A stretch of 48,755 bases of DNA from DATAFF01 sp036257595 (GTDB lineage: Bacteria; Pseudomonadota; Alphaproteobacteria; Rhizobiales; Aestuariivirgaceae). The position numbers and the translations under genes were made by a program. The stretch covers positions 1 through 48,755 of the forward strand of contig DATAFF010000119.1 in NCBI GenBank assembly GCA_036257595.1, given 5' to 3'. The notes under the pieces are model-generated. The model saw nothing but the letters and a program-made list of their open reading frames with translations. It was not told the origin of the DNA and did not search any database. Below are positions 31,995-38,954 of the stretch, piece by piece (within the stretch, counting starts at the first letter, position 1; every line of letters starts with the position of its first letter).

Positions 31995-32023
31995 ACTATA
32001 ATCTCCAGGTTTCGGGTGCTAAA
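31995..32023 (-). promoter_or_regulatory. Candidate promoter of the moxR operon, possibly leaderless
   Basis: On the minus strand TTTAGC (32023-32018), a 17-bp spacer and TATAGT (32000-31995) are followed by 7 bp and then the moxR ATG. Transcription would start at or next to the A of the start codon. No Shine-Dalgarno sequence lies between. Confidence 0.4.
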
Positions 32024-32126
32024 GGCGTTCGCGCCGAAAGGCCGCAATCAGCTCGACACTCTCGTGTCGATGTCTCACTGTTTGCAGGAAGCGTGGCCGC
32101 ACTGTGACGGTTTGGCCGGCGCTTCC

Positions 32127-32141
32127 TTAACCAAAGTTAAC
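32127..32141 (+). promoter_or_regulatory. CtrA-box-like site upstream of the DUF1285 gene
   Basis: TTAA, six bases (CCAAAG), then TTAAC. The alphaproteobacterial CtrA consensus is TTAA-N7-TTAAC, so the spacing is one base short. It lies 32 bp before the DUF1285 start. Weak candidate. Confidence 0.25.
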
Positions 32142-32172
32142 TCGCCAGCACTTCCAGATTATTCAACGTGAC

Positions 32173-32817
32173 ATGCCCGACACACGGCAATTTGATCGCA
32201 ACAAACCGAGCGAAACTGCCGGCTCTGCTGCCAACCCGGTCCGCGGTTTGCAGGAGATCGGCCGCACCAAACGCGGCAAGATCTCGCCGGAGAACTGGAA
32301 CCCGCCCTTTTGCGGCGATATCGACATGCGTATCGCCAGCGATGGAACTTGGTATTACCTCAACTCGCCGATTGGAAGGAAGCCCCTGGTCCAGCTCTTT
32401 GCCTCGGTTATGAGGCGTGACGAGGATCTGCGTTACTATCTTGTCACACCGGTGGAAAAATGCGGCATCAGGGTTGACGATGCGCCTTTTGTGGCGGTGG
32501 CGATGGCGGTGAGCGGCAGGGGCAGGGACCAGGAAATCACGCTGACGACCAATCTCGACGACGAGGTGAGGGTGGACGACCAACATCCTTTCCGCTTCGC
32601 CGACGAGGCTTTGACCGACGGGCTCAAGCCCTATGTTCTGGTGCGCGGGCGCCTTGAGGCCCTGGTGGCCCGCCCGATCTTTTACGATCTCGTTGCCCTT
32701 GGGACAGTCGAGCGACGCCAGGATGCCGACTGGTTCGGCGTCTGGTCGGCCGGCCGGTTCTGGCCGATGGCCAGGGCACGCGACATCGGCATCGGAGCCG
32801 CCGATGCCGGAGCCTGA
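32173..32817 (+). CDS. DUF1285 family protein
   Basis: A 214-residue soluble protein of the DUF1285 family, recognised by PPFCGDIDMRIASDGTWYYLNSPIGRKPLVQLFASVMRRDED, then YLVTPVEKCGIRVDDAPFVAV and a C-terminal RPIFYDLVALG. The family is widespread in proteobacteria and has no firm function. It is the first gene of a four-gene operon with a CoA-type Nudix enzyme, cca and a cupin. Its 3' end overlaps the Nudix start by 14 bp. It is divergent from moxR. Confidence 0.85.
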   Translation: MPDTRQFDRNKPSETAGSAANPVRGLQEIGRTKRGKISPENWNPPFCGDIDMRIASDGTWYYLNSPIGRKPLVQLFASVMRRDEDLRYYLVTPVEKCGIRVDDAPFVAVAMAVSGRGRDQEITLTTNLDDEVRVDDQHPFRFADEALTDGLKPYVLVRGRLEALVARPIFYDLVALGTVERRQDADWFGVWSAGRFWPMARARDIGIGAADAGA

Positions 32818-33478
32818 AGCTGCCGCCGACTTTCGCTTCGACTGGCCGGAATTTGCCGAGCGCGCCCGCGCGAGGCTCCTCCGCGAGGTGCCGCAGGAGG
32901 GCCACGACCTCACGCTCAGAGCCGCCCGCGGCGACGACGATCTCAACCCCGGCGCGACGTTCATCGGCGATGCCGCGCCGGGGACGCGCGCCGCGGTCCT
33001 GGTGGCGGTCGTCAAGCGCGAGCCGCAGGCCAGCATTCTGCTGACTCAGCGCACCATGGCCTTGTCGAGTCATGCCGGTCAGGTGGCCTTCCCTGGCGGC
33101 AAAATCGATCGCGAGGACCGTGATGCTGCCGCCTGTGCCCTGCGCGAAGCCTTCGAGGAGACCGGGCTCGCGCCCGATTTCGTCAATCCGATCGGCTATC
33201 TCGACCCCTATCAGACCCGCACCGGCTTTCGCGTCATCCCGGTGGTGGCGCTGGTCGACACCGGTTTCGAGCTGAAGCCGGCGCCGGACGAGGTCGATGC
33301 CGTCTTCGAGGTGCCGCTCGCCTTCCTGATGGACCCCCGCCATCATCGCCGCGAGACCCGGATGTGGCAGGGCAGCGAGCGACATTTCTATGCTATGCCC
33401 TGGGGCGAACGCTACATTTGGGGCGCCACTGCCGGCATGATTCGCAATCTCTACGAACGTCTCTATGCCTTGTCATGA
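32804..33478 (+). CDS. Nudix hydrolase, CoA pyrophosphatase (NudL-like)
   Basis: A 224-residue Nudix protein. It carries the NuCoA signature LTQRTMALSSHAGQVAFPGG directly before the Nudix box, which continues GKIDREDRDAAACALREAFEETG. Enzymes with this pair of motifs cleave coenzyme A and its derivatives to phosphopantetheine and 3',5'-ADP. GYLDPYQTRTGFRVIPVVAL follows as in NudL. The ATG at 32804 starts MPEPEAAADF, overlapping the DUF1285 gene by 14 bp; the 3' end overlaps cca by 14 bp. Soluble, cytoplasmic. Confidence 0.88.
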   Translation: MPEPEAAADFRFDWPEFAERARARLLREVPQEGHDLTLRAARGDDDLNPGATFIGDAAPGTRAAVLVAVVKREPQASILLTQRTMALSSHAGQVAFPGGKIDREDRDAAACALREAFEETGLAPDFVNPIGYLDPYQTRTGFRVIPVVALVDTGFELKPAPDEVDAVFEVPLAFLMDPRHHRRETRMWQGSERHFYAMPWGERYIWGATAGMIRNLYERLYALS

Positions 33479-34772
33479 CCATGCGCCGGCGAATGCTGCG
33501 GCCGCCCGCGACAGGCCGCCGAACCTCGCCCGACACGGGTTCCTGCAGGACCCGTTGCTCAAGCGCGTGCTGGCGGCGCTCGTCGCCGGCGGCGGCGAGG
33601 CGCGGGTGGCGGGAGGCGTGGTCAGGAATGCCTTGCTCGGCGAACCTGTGGCCGACGATGTCGACGTCGTCGATATTGCCACCACCGAGCTGCCGGAGCG
33701 GGTAATCGCCCTCGCGGAACGGGCGGGCTTTGCCGTCCATCCGACCGGTCTGTCGCATGGCACGGTGACCGTCGTCGCCAGCGGCGATGGCAGGGTGCGT
33801 CCCTTCGAGGTGACGACGTTGCGGCGCGACGTCGAGACCGACGGCCGCCACGCCACGGTGTCCTTCACCGAGGATTGGCGGGCCGATGCGGAGCGGCGCG
33901 ACTTCACCATCAACGCGCTCTATTGCGACGCCAAGGGCAATGTCCACGATCCGCTCGGCGCCTATGGCGACCTTCTCGATCGCAGGGTCCGGTTCGTCGG
34001 CGATCCCCATCAGCGCATCCGCGAGGACTATCTGAGGATCCTGCGCTTCTTCCGCTTCCACGCCCGTTATGGCAGGGGTCGCCTCGACAGGGCGGGGCTC
34101 GCCGCCGCGACCGAGCTCAAGGCCGGCGCCCGCGAGCTGTCCGGCGAGCGCATTGCCGCCGAGCTGAAGAAGCTTCTGCTCGCCGCTGGCGTCGCCGCCG
34201 TCGTCAAGCCGATGGCGCGGCGCTCGATCCTCGCCGCCCTGCTGCCGGGACCGTTCGATGTCAAGTCGCTCGAGCGAATGGTCGAGATCGACGCGACGGA
34301 GGGCGAGGCACCCGACGCCATGCAGCGGCTTGCTGCCCTGACCCGGGCGAGTCCGGACAAGCTCAAGGAGAGCCTGAAGCTCAGCAACGCCGAATGGAAG
34401 CGGCTCGTCGCCCTCGACGGATCGCCCGACATCACACCGGCGCTGTCGGATCAGGAGAGAAGGGTCGCGCTCTACCGCCTTGGCAGCACCGGCTTCCGCG
34501 ATGTGGTGCGGCTCCGTTGGGCGCGTTCGGGAGCGCCCGCCGACAGCACCGGCTGGAGCGCCCTGCTGCAGCTCGCCGCGCAATGGGCCGTGCCGCACTT
34601 TCCGGTGACCGGCGCCGACCTTCTGGCGAAAGGCTTCGCGCCCGGCCCGGCCATCGGACAGACCCTGCGGGCGCTCGAGGAATGGTGGTGCGCCCATGGC
34701 TTCACCCCGGACAAGGCAGCGATTCTCGAGGAGGTCGCGGCACTCACAGGAAAGGACAACGACCTTGGCTGA
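33465..34772 (+). CDS. cca: CCA tRNA nucleotidyltransferase / poly(A) polymerase family
   Basis: A class II nucleotidyltransferase of 435 residues that adds or repairs the CCA end of tRNAs. The head domain has ARVAGGVVRNALLGE (the glycine loop; N replaces the usual D of GGxVRD), the metal pair in DDVDVVD, and RRDFTINALYCDAKGNVHDP. The neck has REDYLRILRFFRFHARYG, with the ERxxxEL-like SGERIAAELKKLL. The C-terminal part is variable. Some alphaproteobacteria use this family as the only CCA enzyme. It overlaps the Nudix gene by 14 bp and shares its stop region with the cupin start. Confidence 0.93.
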   Translation: MPCHDHAPANAAAARDRPPNLARHGFLQDPLLKRVLAALVAGGGEARVAGGVVRNALLGEPVADDVDVVDIATTELPERVIALAERAGFAVHPTGLSHGTVTVVASGDGRVRPFEVTTLRRDVETDGRHATVSFTEDWRADAERRDFTINALYCDAKGNVHDPLGAYGDLLDRRVRFVGDPHQRIREDYLRILRFFRFHARYGRGRLDRAGLAAATELKAGARELSGERIAAELKKLLLAAGVAAVVKPMARRSILAALLPGPFDVKSLERMVEIDATEGEAPDAMQRLAALTRASPDKLKESLKLSNAEWKRLVALDGSPDITPALSDQERRVALYRLGSTGFRDVVRLRWARSGAPADSTGWSALLQLAAQWAVPHFPVTGADLLAKGFAPGPAIGQTLRALEEWWCAHGFTPDKAAILEEVAALTGKDNDLG

Positions 34773-35100
34773 GAAGATCACCGTGTTGCGAACCGAGGGC
34801 AAAGGCGCCCCTGCGCCCGAGGTCGATCGCGCGACCACCACCTGGAACCATTGGACCGGTGACGATGGCCGTCTGCTCTGCGGCATCTGGGAATCGGAGC
34901 CGGGCAAGTCCGATGTCGCTTACACCGAGTGGGAGTTCTGCCACCTCATCGCCGGCAAGGCCGTGCTGACCAATGAGGCGGGCGAGAGCTGGACGCTGGA
35001 GGCCGGCGACGGCTTCATCATCCCGCCCGGCTTCAAGGGCACCTGGGAGACGGTCGAGAAGGTGCGCAAGCACTATGTGATCCTGCTTCCCAAATCCTGA
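34765..35100 (+). CDS. Cupin domain protein (DUF861/cupin_3)
   Basis: An 111-residue single-cupin protein. WNHWTGDDGRLLCGIWESEPG leads into the first motif (WEFCHLIAGKAVLTNEAGESWTLEAGDGFIIPPGFKGTWE), where E and H residues could bind metal; the pattern fits cupin_3, the (S)-ureidoglycine aminohydrolase-like group. The start is TTG 34765, inside the end of cca, with AGGAAAGGA about 9 nt upstream; no ATG lies in a suitable place. Substrate unknown. Confidence 0.8.
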   Translation: MAEKITVLRTEGKGAPAPEVDRATTTWNHWTGDDGRLLCGIWESEPGKSDVAYTEWEFCHLIAGKAVLTNEAGESWTLEAGDGFIIPPGFKGTWETVEKVRKHYVILLPKS

Positions 35101-35132
35101 AGGTCGCGACTCCCGCCATGCTGCGCACGGAA

Positions 35133-35160
35133 ACGTGCGATGATTTTTGACATCGCACGT
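35133..35160. terminator. Perfect 10-bp inverted repeat behind the cupin gene
   Basis: ACGTGCGATG (35133-35142) and CATCGCACGT (35151-35160) surround the 8-nt loop ATTTTTGA, 33 bp after the cupin stop and 88 bp before the next ATG. It could end the DUF1285-nudix-cca-cupin transcript, although no T-run follows, or be a binding site for a dimeric regulator. Confidence 0.5.
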
Positions 35161-35247
35161 CACTTTCCTCTGAACCGGGCGCGAATTCCGGTGTAGTATC
35201 TGCTCATCTTGAAAATCGCGAGATTTATCGGGCGGCTGGGGGCTCAC

Positions 35248-36015
35248 ATGGCATCGACCGGACCGTTGGCCGGTGACTGTTCCGGCATCGATGAAGCTGT
35301 GGGAGCGCGCGGCGATCTCGCTTTTGCGATTCACGGGCAGCTTGCGCCGGTGATCGAGATCCTGCTCCCGCCGGGCCAGTCGCTGCTTGCCGACTTCCGT
35401 TCTCTTCTGTCCTTCGGCGAGACCATCCGAACCGAGGGCAGCGTCGCGCCGGAGAGCACCGGCCAGCGCCTCGCCAACGCCGATAGCGGGATTGCCCAGC
35501 GCGTGCTCCTCGCCTCCGGCGAGCCCTGCACGATCGGCGCCTATGATCTGCGCCACTATGGCGGCAAGCTCCTGGTGCCGCAGCCGGCGATGATCGCCGC
35601 CGGGCCGGGCGTATCGCTCGGCCTCTACGCCCGCTTCAAATCGTTGCGAAGCCCGGCGCGCCCGCGCGGCCTCGAGCTGCTGCTCGCGGAGGGTTCGGGC
35701 TGGCTGTTCGCCCGCGCCCGCGGCGATGTCCAGGAGATCTTGCTCGCCCCGGGCAAGGTCGTCTGTGCCCGGGCGCTTGCCATCTCGGCGCTCACCGCGA
35801 CCGTCGACATCGATCTCATGGACGGGTCGGAGAGCGTCGACTCGGAGGGTCTGACATTGCCGGTCCACATTGCCCGCCTGCGCGGTCCCGGCCGGGTGTG
35901 GCTCCAGTCTATTCCCTTCGACGACGACGGTCCCGCCGCACTGCCGCGCCCGCCGCTGTTCGAAGCCACGGCAAGCCTCGAGCTGCCGCGTCCGGCGGAG
36001 CGTCAATCCGGCTGA
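35248..36015 (+). CDS. AIM24 family protein
   Basis: A 255-residue protein with the AIM24 (PF01987, TIGR00266) double beta-sandwich pattern: VIEILLPPGQSLLADFRSLL early, a middle EPCTIGAYDLRHYGGKLLVPQPA, GWLFARARGDVQEILLAPGKVVCARALAISALTATVDIDL, and RGPGRVWLQSIP near the end. AIM24 is named after a yeast mitochondrial-biogenesis gene; the bacterial role is unknown. The ATG at 35248 has GGGGG upstream; a TTG at 35209 would add 13 residues. The protein is longer between motifs than many relatives. No signal peptide. Confidence 0.62.
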   Translation: MASTGPLAGDCSGIDEAVGARGDLAFAIHGQLAPVIEILLPPGQSLLADFRSLLSFGETIRTEGSVAPESTGQRLANADSGIAQRVLLASGEPCTIGAYDLRHYGGKLLVPQPAMIAAGPGVSLGLYARFKSLRSPARPRGLELLLAEGSGWLFARARGDVQEILLAPGKVVCARALAISALTATVDIDLMDGSESVDSEGLTLPVHIARLRGPGRVWLQSIPFDDDGPAALPRPPLFEATASLELPRPAERQSG

Positions 36016-36023
36016 GCGCCGAT

Positions 36024-36050
36024 TTGCATCCCGTTTCCCTTTCCTACATA
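36024..36050 (+). promoter_or_regulatory. Candidate promoter of uvrC
   Basis: TTGCAT (36024-36029) and TACATA (36045-36050) are separated by 15 bp, shorter than ideal, and the -10 lies only 9 bp before the uvrC ATG, which has no ribosome site. As with moxR, this would give a leaderless or near-leaderless transcript. Confidence 0.3.
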
Positions 36051-36059
36051 TAGCCCGGC

Positions 36060-38012
36060 ATGCTGCCAGAGGACGAAACGGACGACATCGCCATCGATGA
36101 ACCGGACGAGGCTGCCGAGGCTCAGGCCTGCGGCCCCGCGGTAATCCGCCGCTTTGCCCGCCTCCTGCCCAACCAGCCCGGCGTTTACCGCATGCTCGAC
36201 CGCAAGGGCGATGCCCTTTATGTCGGCAAGGCGCGGAACCTGAAGGCGCGGGTCGCGAGCTATACACGCTTTGGTGGTCACACCAACCGGATCGCAGCGA
36301 TGATTGCCGTGACCACCAGCATGGAGTTCGTCACCACCGCCACCGAGGCGGAAGCCCTGCTGCTCGAAGCCAATCTGATCAAGAAGCTCAAGCCCCGCTT
36401 CAATGTCACGCTGCGCGACGACAAGTCCTTCCCCTATATCCTGATCGCCCGCGACCATCCCGTTCCGAAACTCGCCAAGCATCGCGGTGCAAGGAGCCTG
36501 CCCGGCCGTTATTTCGGACCCTTCGCCTCTGCCGGTGCCGTCAACCGCACCATCAATGCCCTGCAGAAGGCGTTCCTCGTCCGCTCCTGCTCCGACAGCG
36601 TCTTCGAGAACCGCACCCGCCCGTGCCTCCTCTATCAGATCAAGCGTTGCTCGGCCCCTTGCACCGGCGAGATTTCCTGGGAGGATCACGAGATCCTCGT
36701 CCAGGAGGCCGAAGCCTTTCTCGGGGGGCGCAGCCAGCTGGTGAAGGCGGAGCTTGCCGAAGCGATGGAGCAGGCGTCGGAGCGGCTCGATTTCGAGCAG
36801 GCGGCACGCTACCGCGACCGCATTTCCGCGATGAGCTTCGTCACCGCCCAGCAGGGCATCAATCCCGAGGGCATCGAGGAGGCCGATGTCTTCGGCCTCG
36901 CCCAGGAGGGGGGCCAGTTCGCCATCCAGGTGTTCTTCTTCCGCTCCGGCCAGAACTGGGGCAACCGGGCCTATTTCCCCCGCGCCGACAAGACGCTCGA
37001 GCCGGGCGAGGTGCTGGGCTCGTTCCTCGCCCAGTTCTATGACGACAAGCCGGCACCCCATCTGATCCTGCTGTCCCATGAGGCGGCCGAATGCGGCCTC
37101 ATCGCCGAGGCGCTGACCCAGCGGACCGGCCGCAAGGTGGAGATTGCCGTGCCGCAGCGCGGCGAGAAGCGCCGCCTGACCGAGCATGCCGCCATCAACG
37201 CCCGCGAGGCGCTGGCCCGGCGCATGGCGGAATCCTCCTCGCAATCGAAGCTGCTGGCCGGGGTGGCGCGGGTCTTCGGTCTACCGGCCCCGCCGCGCCG
37301 CATCGAGGTGTTCGACAACTCGCACATCCAGGGAACCGATGCGGTCGGCGCGATGATCGTCGCCGGGCCGGAAGGCTTCATGAAGAACAGCTACCGCAAG
37401 TTCAACATCCGTTCCGAGGACCTCACCCCCGGCGATGATTTCGCGATGATGCGCGAGGTCCTCGGCCGCCGCTTCGCGCGGCTCCTCAAGGAGCATGGCA
37501 CGCGCAATCCGTTTCCCGAGGAGGACGAAGGCGAGAGCGCCGCCGCCCGGCCGGCGGTCTGGCCGGATCTCGCGGTGATCGATGGCGGCGCCGGGCAGCT
37601 CGGCGCCGCTCTGTCCGTCCTGCAGGAGCTGGGTCTTGGCGACCTGCCGGTGATAGCCGTTGCCAAGGGTCCCGATCGCGACGCCGGGCGGGAACATTTC
37701 CATCTGCCCGGCCGGCCCTCCTTCATGCTCGAGCCGCGCGAGCCGGTGCTCTATTTCATCCAGCGCCTGCGCGATGAGGCCCATCGCTTTGCCATCGGCA
37801 CCCATCGCGCCCGCCGCCTCAAGGGCGTTTCGGCCAATCCGCTCGACGAGGTGGCCGGCATCGGGCCTGAGCGCAAGAAGGCGCTGCTCAGGGCCTTTGG
37901 CTCGGCCAAGGGGGTAAGCCGCGCCAGCATTGCCGATCTCGAGAATGTCGAAGGCATCAGCCGTTCGCTCGCCCGCAGCATCTATGGTCACTTCCATGAG
38001 GGCCGCGAGTGA
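36060..38012 (+). CDS. uvrC: Excinuclease ABC subunit C
   Basis: UvrC makes both incisions around a DNA lesion in nucleotide excision repair. This 650-residue protein has the full layout: the GIY-YIG nuclease domain (NQPGVYRMLDRKGDALYVGKARNLKARV, about 39-66), the cysteine cluster (RPCLLYQIKRCSAPC), the UvrB-binding UVR motif (LAEAMEQASERLDFEQAARYRDRI), the RNase H-like second nuclease (RIEVFDNSHIQGTDAVGAMIV, DLAVIDGGAGQL) and paired helix-hairpin-helix motifs at the end (LDEVAGIGPERKKALLRAFGS). pgsA and moaD follow in the same direction, the order usual in Hyphomicrobiales. Confidence 0.97.
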   Translation: MLPEDETDDIAIDEPDEAAEAQACGPAVIRRFARLLPNQPGVYRMLDRKGDALYVGKARNLKARVASYTRFGGHTNRIAAMIAVTTSMEFVTTATEAEALLLEANLIKKLKPRFNVTLRDDKSFPYILIARDHPVPKLAKHRGARSLPGRYFGPFASAGAVNRTINALQKAFLVRSCSDSVFENRTRPCLLYQIKRCSAPCTGEISWEDHEILVQEAEAFLGGRSQLVKAELAEAMEQASERLDFEQAARYRDRISAMSFVTAQQGINPEGIEEADVFGLAQEGGQFAIQVFFFRSGQNWGNRAYFPRADKTLEPGEVLGSFLAQFYDDKPAPHLILLSHEAAECGLIAEALTQRTGRKVEIAVPQRGEKRRLTEHAAINAREALARRMAESSSQSKLLAGVARVFGLPAPPRRIEVFDNSHIQGTDAVGAMIVAGPEGFMKNSYRKFNIRSEDLTPGDDFAMMREVLGRRFARLLKEHGTRNPFPEEDEGESAAARPAVWPDLAVIDGGAGQLGAALSVLQELGLGDLPVIAVAKGPDRDAGREHFHLPGRPSFMLEPREPVLYFIQRLRDEAHRFAIGTHRARRLKGVSANPLDEVAGIGPERKKALLRAFGSAKGVSRASIADLENVEGISRSLARSIYGHFHEGRE

Positions 38013-38614
38013 TGGACGTGCGCCGCTCGATCGATGCGCCGCTGAAGCCACGCATCAGCCTCCCCAATCTCCTGACCTATGCCCGGATCGCCGCCGTGCC
38101 GGCGGTCGTCACCTGCCTGCTTGTTGGCGGCGACGACGCCCGCTGGCTGGCGCTCGGCCTGTTCATCGCCGCCGGCGTGACCGATTTCTTCGACGGCTTT
38201 CTGGCGCGCCGCTGGTCGCAGCAATCATCGCTCGGCCGCATGCTCGATCCGATCGCCGACAAGCTCCTGGTCTCGGCGACGCTTTTGATGCTCGCCGCCG
38301 ACGAGACGATCACCGGCTTGAACCTGGTTGCGGCGATCATCATCCTCTGTCGCGAAATCCTGGTGTCGGGACTGCGCGAGTTCCTGGCCGAGCTTCGGGT
38401 GCCTGTCCCGGTCACCCGCCTTGCCAAATGGAAGACCTCGATCCAGCTCGTCGCCATCGGTTTCCTCATTGCCGGCTCGGCCGGCGACAAGATCCTGCCC
38501 TGGACGACGGCAATCGGCCTGTCGGGCCTGTGGATCGCCGCCGGCTTCACCGTCGTCACCGGCTTTGATTACTTGCGTGTGGGCGTTGCCCATCTGATGG
38601 ATGAGAACAGATGA
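38012..38614 (+). CDS. pgsA: CDP-diacylglycerol--glycerol-3-phosphate 3-phosphatidyltransferase
   Basis: An inner-membrane enzyme that makes phosphatidylglycerophosphate, the precursor of phosphatidylglycerol and cardiolipin. The CDP-alcohol phosphotransferase motif is complete: DFFDGFLARRWSQQSSLGRMLDPIAD, i.e. Dx2DGx2ARx8Gx3Dx3D. It has about 200 residues and five to six hydrophobic spans, normal for PgsA. NLLTYARIAAVP opens the first helix. The ATG at 38012 directly follows the uvrC stop (a GTG at 38009 overlaps it). The stop overlaps the moaD start by 4 bp. Confidence 0.95.
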   Translation: MDVRRSIDAPLKPRISLPNLLTYARIAAVPAVVTCLLVGGDDARWLALGLFIAAGVTDFFDGFLARRWSQQSSLGRMLDPIADKLLVSATLLMLAADETITGLNLVAAIIILCREILVSGLREFLAELRVPVPVTRLAKWKTSIQLVAIGFLIAGSAGDKILPWTTAIGLSGLWIAAGFTVVTGFDYLRVGVAHLMDENR

Positions 38615-38862
38615 AGGTGCTCTACTTCGCCTGGGTGCGCGAGCGGCTTGGCCGCTCCTCTGAGGAGATCGCCGTTCCGCCGGAGCTCGAGACCATCCGC
38701 GACCTCGTCGTCTGGCTTCGCGACCGCGACGAGGAGGGGCGCCTGGCCTTTGCCGATCTGAGGGTGATCCGCGCCGCCGCCGACCAGGAGCACGTGCCGC
38801 TCGACCATCCCTTGGCCGGCATCACGGAGCTCGCCCTGTTCCCGCCGGTCACCGGCGGCTGA
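38611..38862 (+). CDS. moaD: Molybdopterin synthase sulphur carrier subunit
   Basis: An 83-residue ubiquitin-fold protein that carries the thiocarboxylate sulphur for molybdopterin synthesis. It starts MKVLYFAWVRERLGRSSEEI and ends FPPVTGG; the terminal double glycine is the active site. It works with MoaE, whose gene usually follows directly in related genomes but is absent here: the next feature is a heptad-repeat palindrome and then a converging gene. Translationally linked to pgsA. Confidence 0.94.
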   Translation: MKVLYFAWVRERLGRSSEEIAVPPELETIRDLVVWLRDRDEEGRLAFADLRVIRAAADQEHVPLDHPLAGITELALFPPVTGG

Positions 38863-38886
38863 TGGCGCAGCGCAGGTAGCAGGTAG

Positions 38887-38954
38887 TAGGCATTAGGCAT
38901 TAGGCATTAGGCAAGAGCACCGCTCACTGCCTACTGCCTATTTGCCGACTGCCT
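38887..38954. repeat. Heptad-repeat palindrome, copy B
   Basis: The left arm has four 7-bp units, TAGGCAT three times then TAGGCAA (38887-38914), preceded by the related AGGTAGC/AGGTAG (38874-38886). The right arm (38927-38954) holds CACTGCCTACTGCCTA, then a less regular TTTGCCGACTGCCT. The 12-bp centre reads, on the other strand, GTGAGCGG, close to the GTGACC of the other copies. The right arm ends next to the stop codon of the L,D-transpeptidase gene. Confidence 0.85.

Noticed and set aside
33393..37244. Minus-strand frames of 400-507 residues opposite cca, the AIM24 gene and uvrC
   Set aside because: No domain is visible and codon composition fits the complementary strand of real genes.
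38887..38954. CRISPR array reading of the TAGGCAT tandem units
   Set aside because: The units are 7 bp with no spacers and are mirrored on the other arm; no cas genes are present.
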